The position numbers and the translations under genes are program-made. A stretch of DNA of 64,000 nucleotides, from contig NC_133157.1 in assembly GCF_040802235.1 (NCBI RefSeq), forward strand, positions 32,071,501 to 32,135,500, in the 5' to 3' direction. The DNA is from Manis javanica. Its lineage: Eukaryota > Chordata > Mammalia > Pholidota > Manidae. The notes beneath the pieces were generated by a model that saw only the letters and a list, made by a program, of their open reading frames with translations, did not search any database and was not told where the DNA came from. Shown here in pieces: positions 57,039 through 64,000 of this stretch. Every line of letters begins with the position of its first letter. The stretch's first letter is position 1.

Positions 57039-60000
57039 TTAGTCCATTCTTGGGTTCTGTGTCTGCTGCTGTTTTGTTCCTTCAGTTCTTCTTTGTTCTT
57101 GTACTCCACATATGAGTGAAATCATTTGGTACTTGTCTTTCTCTGCCTGGCTTATTTCACTGAGCATAATACCCTCTAGCTCCATCCATGTTGTTGCAAA
57201 TGGTAGGATTTGTTTTCTTCTTATGGCTGAATAATATTCCATTGTGTATATGTACCACATCTTTATTCATTCATCTATTGATGGACAGTTAGGTTGCTTC
57301 CATTTCTTGGCTATTGTAAATAGTGCTGCGATAAACATAGGGGTGCATCTGTCTTTTTCAAACTGAGCTGCTGCATTCTTAGGGTAAATTCCTAGAAGTG
57401 GAATTCCTGGGTCAAATGGTATTTCTATTTTGAGCTTTTTGAGGAGCCTTCATACTGCTTTCCACAATGGTTGAACTAATTTGCATTCCCACCGGCAGTG
57501 TAGGAGGGTTCCCCTTTCTCCACAACCTCGCCAACATTTGTTGTTGTTTGTCTTTTGGATGGTGGCGATCCTTACTGGTGTGAGGTGATATCTCATTGTG
57601 GTTTTAATTTTCATTTCTCTGATGACTAGTGATGTGGAGCATCTTTTCATGTGCCTGTTGGCCATCTGAATTTCTTCTTTGGAGAACTGTCTGTTCAGCT
57701 CCTCTGTCCATTTTTTAATTGCATTATTTGCTTTTTGTTTGTTGAGGTGCATGAGCTCTTTATATATTTTGGATGTCAACCCTTTATCGTATCTGTCATT
57801 TATGAATATATTCTCCCATACTTTAGGGTACCTTTTTGTTCTATTGATGGTGTCCTTTGCTGTACAGAAGCTTTTCAGCTTGATATAGTCCCACTTGTTC
57901 ATTTTTGCTTTTGTTTCCCTTGCCCAGGGAGATATGTTCATGAAGAAGTCGCTCGTGTTTATGTCCAAGAGATTTTTGCCTATGTTTTTTTCTAAGAGTT
58001 TTATGGTTTCATGACTTAAGTTCAGGTCTTTGATCCATTTTGAATTTACTTTTGTGTATGGGATTAGACAGTGATCCAGTTTCATTCTCTTACATGTAGC
58101 TGTCCAGTTTTGCCAGCACCATCTGTTGAAGAGACTGTCATTTCCCCATTGTATGTCCATGGCTCCTTTATCATATATTAATTGACCATATATGTTTGGG
58201 TTAATATCTGGAATCTCTATTCTGTTCCACTGGTCTGTGGCTCTGTTCTTGTGCCAGTACCAAACTGTCTTGATTACTGTGGCTTTGTAGTAGAGCTTGA
58301 AGTTGGGGAGCGAGCTCCCCCCCCCACTTTATTCTTCCTTCTCAGGATTGCTTTGGCTATTCGGGGTCTTTGGTGTTTCCATATGAATTTTTGAACTATT
58401 TGTTCTAGTTCGTTGAAGAATGTTATTGGTAATTTGATAGGGATTGCATCAAATCTGTATATTGCTTTGGGCAGGATGGCCATTTTGACGATATTAATTC
58501 TTCCCAGCCAAGAGCATGGGATGAGTTTCCATTCATTAGTGTCCTCTTTAATTTCTCTTAAGAGTGTCTTATAGTTTTCAGGGTATAGGTCTTCAACTTC
58601 CTTGGTAAGGTTTATTCCTAAGTATTTTATTCTTTTTGATGCAATTGTGAATGGAATTGTTTTCCTGATTTCTCTTTCTATTAGTTCACTGTTAGTGTAT
58701 AGGAAAGCCACAGTTTTCTGTGTGTTAATTTTGTATCCTGCAACCTGCTGTATTCCTATATCACTTCTATTTTTAGAGTGGAGTCTTTAGGGTTTTTTAT
58801 GTACAATATCATGTCATCTGCAAATAGTGACAGTTTAACTTCTTCTTTACCAATCTGGATTCCTTGTATTTCTTTGTTTTGTCTAATTGTTGTGGCTAGG
58901 ACCTCCAGTACTATGTTAAATAACAGTGGGGAGAGTGGGCATCCCTGTCTTGTTCCCGATCTCAGAGGAAAAGCTTTCAGCTTTTCACTGTTCAGTATGA
59001 TGTTAGCTGTGGATTTATCATATATGGCCTTTATTATGTTGAGGTACCTGTCCTCTATACCCATTTTGTTGAGAGTTTTTATCATGAATGGATGTTGAAT
59101 TTTGTAGAATGCTTTTTCAGCATCTATGGAGATGATCATATGCTTTTTGTCCTTCTTTTTGTTGATGTGGTGGATGATGTTGATGGATTTTCGAATGTTG
59201 TACCATCCTTGCATCCCTGGGATGAATCCCACTTGGTCATGGTGTATGATCCTTTTGATGTATTTTTTAATTTGGTTTGCTAGTATTTTGTTGAGCATTT
59301 TTACATCTACATTCATCAGGGATATTGGTCTGTAATTTTCTTTTTTGGTGGGGTCTTTGCCTGGTTTTGGTATTAGGGTGATGTTCGCTTCATAGAATGA
59401 GTTTGGGAGTATTCCCTCCTCTTCTACTTTTTGGAAAACTTTAAGGAGAATGGGTATTATATCTTCTCTGTATGTCTGATAAAATAACGAGGTAAATCCA
59501 TCTGGCCCAGGGGTTTTGTTCTTGGGTAGTTTTTTGATTACCGCTTCAATTTCTTTGCTGGTAATTGGTTTGTTTAGATTTTGTGTTTCTTCCTTGGTCA
59601 GTCTTGGAAGGTTGTATTTTTCTAGGAAGTTGTCCATTTCTTCTAGGTTTTTCAGCTTCTTAGCATACAGGTTTTCATAGTAGTCTTTAATAATTCTTTG
59701 TATTTCTTTTGGGTCTGTCATGATGTTTCCTTTCTCGTTTCTGATTCTGTTGATGTGTGTTGAGTCTCTTTTTCTCTTAATAAGTCTGGCTAGAGGCTTA
59801 TCTATTGTGTTTATTTTCTCAAAGAACCAGCTCTTGGTTTCATTGATTTTTTCTATTGTTTTATTCTTCTCAATTTTGTTTATTTCTTCTCTGATCTTTA
59901 TTATGTCCCTCCTTCTGCTGACTTTAGGCCTCATTTGTTCTTCTTTTTCCAATTTTGATAATTGTGACGTTAGACTATTCATTTGGGTTTGTTCTTCCTT

Positions 60001-60948
60001 CTTTAAATATGCCTGGATTGCTATATACTTTCCTCTTAAGACTGCTTTCGCTGTGTCCCACAGAAGTTGGGACTTTGTGTTGTTGTTGTCATTTATTTCC
60101 ATATATTTCTGGATCTCCATTTTAATATGGTTGTTGGTCCATTGACTATTTAGGAGTGTGTTGTTAAGCCTCCATGTGTTTGTGAGCCTGTTGTTAAGCC
60201 TCCATGTGTTTGTGAGCCTTTTTGCTTTCTTTGTATAATTTATTTCTAGTTTTGTACCTTTGTGGTCTGAAAAGTTGGTTGGTAGAATTTCAATCTTTTT
60301 GAATTTACTGAGGCTCTTTTTGTGGCCTAGTATGTGGTCTATTCTGGAGAATGTTCCATGTGCACTTGAGAAGAATGTGTATCCTGTTGCTTTTGGGTGT
60401 AGAGTTCTATAGATGTCTATTAGGTCCATCTGTTCTAGTGTGTTGTTCAGTGCCTCTGTGTCCTTACTTATTTTCTGTCTGGTGGATCTGTCCTTTGGAG
60501 TGAATGGTGTGTTGAAGTCTCCTAAAATGAATGCATTGCATTCTATTTCCTCCTTTAGTTCTGTTAGTATTTGTTTCACATATGCTGGTGCTCCTGTGTT
60601 AGGTGCTTATATATTTATAATGGTTATATCCTCTTGTTGGACTGAGCCCTTTATCATTATGTAATGTCCTTCTTTATTTCTTGTTACTTTCTTTGTTTTG
60701 AAGTCTATTTTGTCTGATACCAGTACTGCAACACCTGACTTTTTCTCCCTATTGTTTGCCTGAAATATCTTTTTCCATCCCTTGACTTTTAGTCTGTGCA
60801 TGTCTTTGGGTTTGAGGTGAGCCTCTTGTAAGCAGCATATAGATGGGTCTTGTTTTTTTATCCATTCAGTGACTCTATGTCTTTTGATTGGTGCATTCAG
60901 TCCATTTACATTTAGGGTGATTATCGATAGGTATGTACTTATTGCCAT
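57039..60948 (-). pseudogene. L1 ORF2 (endonuclease-reverse transcriptase), broken
   Basis: ORF2 encodes the endonuclease and reverse transcriptase that copy L1 RNA at the target. Open blocks, in order: 60948-60607 (endonuclease start, 'LNVNGLNAPIKRHRV', 'SICCLQEAHL'), 60579-58756 (607 codons: 'ILGDFNTP', '[10 protein letters not shown]' endonuclease end, 'TPGPDGFT', '[18 protein letters not shown]', RT box 'FADDMIL' near 58824), 58711-58274, 58160-57450 (Cys-rich end '[18 protein letters not shown]') and 57260-57039. Breaks: a single-base shift near 60605, a stop near 58756, a shift at a C9 run (58317-58325) and a stop near 57450. All catalytic boxes that I can judge are spelled correctly. 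Confidence 0.92.
60160..60219 (-). repeat. perfect 30-bp tandem duplication inside L1 ORF2
   Basis: 60160-60189 and 60190-60219 are identical. On the minus strand the duplication is in frame and repeats '[10 protein letters not shown]' just after the endonuclease core. The nested L1 at 32.6-35.2 kb ends before this point, so it cannot say whether the family shares it. Confidence 0.93.
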
Positions 60949-61254
60949 TTCAGGCTTTAGATTCGTAAGGTTCCAGGTTACTTTCCTTACTATCTAAGAG
61001 TCTAACTTAACTCACTTAGTATGCTGTTACAAACATAATCTAAAGGTTCTTTTCTATTTCTCCTCCTTTTTCTTCCTCCTTCTTTCTTTATATATTAGGT
61101 ATCAAATTCTGTACTTTTTGTCTATCCCTTGATTGACTTTGGGGGTAGTTAATTTAATTTTGCATTTGCTTAGTAATTAGCTGTTCTACTTTCTTTACTG
61201 TGGTTTTATTACCTCTGGTGACAGCTATTCAACCTTAGGAACACTTCCATCTAT

Positions 61255-62082
61255 AACAGTCCCTCCAAAAAAGACTGTAAATTCTCTCAGCTTTTGCTTA
61301 TCTGTAAATTGTTTAATCCCTCCTTCAAATTTAAATGATAATCTTGCCGGATAAAGTAATCTTGGTTCCAGGCCCTTCTGCTTCATGGCATTAAATACAT
61401 CATGCCACTCCCTTCTGGCCTGTAAGGTTTCTGCTGAGAAGTCTGATGTTAGCCTGATGGGCTTTCCTTTGTATGTGATCTTACCCTGTCTCTGGCTGCT
61501 TTTAGTAGTCTGTCCTTATCCTTGATCTTTCCCATTTTAATTACAATGTGTCTTGGTGTTGTCTTCCTTGGGTCCCTTGTGTTGGGAGATCTGTGGATCT
61601 CCATGGCCTGAGAGACTATCTCCTTCCCCAGATTGGGGAAGTTTTCAGCAACTACCTCCTCAAAGACACTTTCTATCCCTTACTCTTTCTTCTTCTTCTT
61701 CTGGTATCCCTATAATGCGAATATTGTTCCGCTTGGATTGGTCACACAGTTCTCTCAATATTCATTCATTCTTGGAGACCCTTTTTTCTCTCTGTGCCTC
61801 AGCTTCTTTGTATTCCTCATCTCTAGTTTCTATTTCATTTATTGTCTCCTCCACTGTATCCAACCTGCTTTTAATACCCTCCATCATGCTGTTCAACTAT
61901 TGGATATCTGATCTGAATTCATTCCTGAGTTCTTGGATGTCTTTCCGTACCTCCATTAGAATGTTGATGATTTTTATTTTGAACTCCCTTTCAGGACGAG
62001 TCACGAGGTCCATATCATTTAAATCTTTCTCAGGAGTTGTATTAATAATTTTACTCTGGACAAGGTTCCTTTGGCATTTCAT
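61255..62082 (-). pseudogene. L1 ORF1 (RNA-binding protein), broken
   Basis: The start at 62082 reads 'MKCQRNLVQSKI', parallel to the nested copy's 'MKCQKNMVQTRI'. The first frame ends at 61897 after 61 codons. The rest ('VTRPEREFKIKIIN' and the later RNA-binding part near 61600-61260) continues in other frames. Confidence 0.85.
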
Positions 62083-62731
62083 GTTTGTATATGGCGCCCT
62101 CTAGTGTCCAGAAGCTGTAGTCTCTGGAGCTTCTCAGCCCCTGAAGCAATGTTGGGGGTCGCAGGGGAGCAGTACTGGTACATGGGGGGAGGAAAGAGCT
62201 GTTCCCTGATTCCTGGCTGCTGTGCCTGTCTCCACTGCCTGAGCCAGTGGGCCAGTCACACAGGTATAAGTTTTTGTCCCAGAGCAGCTGGATATGGATC
62301 CCTGCTTTCCACAAGTGGCCGGAATCCCTGCTTTCCACAAGCGGCTGGAATCCCTGTCTCCCCAGGAACTCTGCCTGTATTTCCAACCTGTAGTCATGCG
62401 AGTCTCATGAAAGCACCATGAAATGTAGGTTTGTGCTCTCAGCGCAGATCTCCGGAGCTAGGTATTTAGCAGTCTCAAGCCTTCCACTCCCTCCCTGCTC
62501 CATTTCTCTTCCTCCTGCTGGTGAGCTGGGGTGGGGGAGGGGCTCAGGTCCTGCAGAGCCACAGCTCTGGTACGTTACCCCATTCGCTGAGGTCTGCTCT
62601 TTTCTCCAGGTCTGTGCAGTCTGATGCTGTCCTCTTTCCCGTTGCTCTCTCAGGATTAGTTGCGCCAACTATATTTTCTAATTGTATCCAGTTTTAGGAG
62701 GAAGCCTCTGTCTCTCACGCTGCCATCTTTT
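62083..62731 (-). promoter_or_regulatory. L1 5' UTR (internal promoter region)
   Basis: GC-rich, about 650 bp, and related to 32565-33505 of the nested copy. It includes a direct duplication of 26 bp (62298-62323 and 62324-62349, about 23-24 identical). In mammalian L1 this region drives transcription of the element; activity here is not known. Confidence 0.75.
62298..62349 (-). repeat. 26-bp tandem duplication in the L1 5' UTR
   Basis: 'atccctgctttccacaag' opens both units. The units differ only at two or three bases. Confidence 0.85.
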
Positions 62732-62746
62732 TCTGTTTACTTTCTT

Positions 62747-63735
62747 ATTACAGAATTTTTTTTAAAGGATTTACTTGAGCAAGTTATGATATTTTGCTAA
62801 AGGAGGTATCACAAATTGCCCGCATTAAAGGACCTAATTGACATTATGTCGCATGCACAAGACAACAACTTTCTCTCCCTTCTGGAGTTGCACAGGGACC
62901 ACAAGCATTTTCACTGCCCATGCATAGTCACCAGCTCAGTCCCTTTCTCAAGCATGATTCTCTTTAGCACCTTTTCTTTTCTACCTTTTTTCCCAATTCC
63001 AGCCCAGATTCTTCAGAAAAATCCCTGCATTTCTTTTAAACGAAAAAAAATTGTAACATGCTGTGAATTAAGGTAAATTCTATCTCTGCGGCAGAAGAAA
63101 GCTATAGGATTAAAGCTCAATGAACTATAATAGGAATTTTTTTTTCAGTGTTCAAAATAAGGTTCCTAATTTAGGTGGTCACCAGATGACTCTCCAGCTC
63201 CTCTCTTTGCTACTCTCTGCCTTTGTCAGTTCCAGCAGATGTAACAAAGAGGATTCAAGGTTCAGGTCAAAGCATGTGACTGTGAACAGAAAGCACAAGA
63301 AAAGCGCTTTCAGTGCCCATGGAGCAAAATCTCAGTGATACACTCTATTTTTTGATAGAGGGGGCCACTTGGCCTATGAACTCACACCACATGAACCAAT
63401 CACATTTGAGTCAATGTGTGTTTATGTTGTGCTACCAAAAAAGGTGGGAATAGTATTATCTACCTCTTCTGCCTTATAGATGACTTGAGAATTCTATTCA
63501 GGCTCTTCACCAATTCCTCATGCAATTCAAGATATATAAGACATTTTTATTCAATATTAACAGTTTTTATTTTTAAAGTTTACCCAAATACTAAATACTG
63601 AAGAACTGTCTAATAATTCTTCACATTGGTTTATGGTTTACAAAGTAATTTTAAATAAATTATCTCACTTGGTATCTTAGCAACATTAAGGATTAATTTC
63701 ACCTCTGGGAGCTAAGCTGGGGGCCTAAATGCTGT
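62747..63735. other. intergenic, nothing recognised
   Basis: About 1.0 kb. A MIR-like scrap may lie at 63590-63720. Open frames at 62816-63338 show no known protein similarity. Confidence 0.45.
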
Positions 63736-63739
63736 TTAG

Positions 63740-63950
63740 AACAGGGGTCAGCATGCTAGAGTCTGAAGGCCAAGTTTGGCCCACAGCTTGTTTTTGTACA
63801 GCTTAAAAGCTAAGATTGGTCATCACGTTTTTAACAGATTATAAACAAAACAACCCAAAGAAGAACAGAGACTGTGGCCTGAAAAGCTGAAAGTATATAC
63901 TCTCTGGCTTTCTGTAGGAAAAGTTTGTTGACCCTGATTTAGAACATTCT
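63740..63950 (+). mobile_element. MER20-like hAT element, diverged
   Basis: Head 'acaggggtcagcatgctaga', then 'cttgtttttgtacagcttaa', and the end 'aggaaaagtttgttgaccct'. Same family look as 44990-45225 but more diverged in the middle. Confidence 0.7.
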
Positions 63951-64000
63951 TTCTCTGAAAAGGCATTTTGAGTTCCAGAAAAGTTTACAAATTAAGGTTT

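Larger units (their letters stand above)
56724..62731 (-). mobile_element. near full-length L1 (about 6 kb), ORFs broken
   Basis: On the minus strand the order is 5' UTR (62731-62083), ORF1 (about 62082-61255), an inter-ORF gap, ORF2 (about 60948-57039), 3' UTR and poly(A) (T-run on + at 56724-56733). The 5' start carries 'agatggcagcgtgagaga', matching the nested L1 at 32.57 kb. Likely target duplication: 56715-56729 and 62732-62746 agree at 13 of 15 bases. ORF2 is still open in long blocks, so the copy is fairly young, but it has at least four breaks and ORF1 is also broken, so it should not be active on its own. Confidence 0.93.

Noticed and set aside
59720..60145. Hydrophobic + strand frame, possible membrane protein
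   Set aside because: It is the complement of L1 ORF2. Lys/Asn-rich coding sequence gives Phe/Leu/Ile-rich shadows on the other strand.

Overview
The window is nuclear DNA from a placental mammal. It holds two spliced protein-coding genes on the + strand, HEMGN (hemogen) and TRMO (tRNA methyltransferase O, formerly C9orf156). Both were recognised from protein similarity remembered from the human orthologues, and both have GT/AG introns whose phases agree. The gene pair and order match human 9q22.33, read in the opposite orientation. On that basis the left 17 kb would be the HEMGN-ANP32B interval and the right end the side facing FOXE1. The repeats are mammalian: L2, MIR, MER5A, MER20, old L1 fragments, a near full-length L1 and a class III endogenous retrovirus. 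I see no Alu, rodent B1/B2, carnivore tRNA-Lys SINE or ruminant BovB/Bov-tA. That suggests an L1-rich, SINE-poor lineage such as pangolin, but the species is not proven.

Layout. 1-17.2 kb: intergenic, no gene seen, old repeats (L2 at 5.2, 9.5, 10.4 and 13.4 kb, several MIR, a hAT hairpin at 4.0 kb) and a small poly(A)-tailed retro-insert at 4.5 kb. 17.2-27.3 kb: HEMGN, four coding exons, 408 codons, with an E-box/GATA composite about 180 bp upstream of the start. 27.3-28.7 kb: old repeats. 28.74-37.22 kb: an ERV with two LTRs of about 305 bp, a 5-bp target duplication, a tRNA-Ser-type primer-binding site and broken gag-pro-pol. Its RNase H region is interrupted by a 2.6-kb L1 that keeps its 5' end but has no 3' end. 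37.2-39.3 kb: old repeats. 39.3-53.7 kb: TRMO, with a CpG-island promoter, five coding exons, 421 codons and a poly(A) signal at 53.69 kb. 53.7-56.7 kb: intergenic with MIR and L1 scraps. 56.72-62.73 kb: a 6-kb minus-strand L1, complete from 5' UTR to poly(A) but with broken ORFs. 62.7-64 kb: intergenic, with a MER20-like copy near the end.

The two genes share no pathway. HEMGN encodes an acidic, repeat-rich nuclear protein of blood-forming cells, and its upstream motifs fit erythroid control. TRMO is a housekeeping enzyme that methylates t6A37 in tRNA, and its promoter fits that role (TATA-less, NRF1-like and ETS motifs). I found no tRNA, rRNA, CRISPR or prokaryotic-type system. The most unusual structures are the 3'-truncated L1 inside the ERV, the in-frame 30-bp duplication in the large L1, and the short repeat array in HEMGN.
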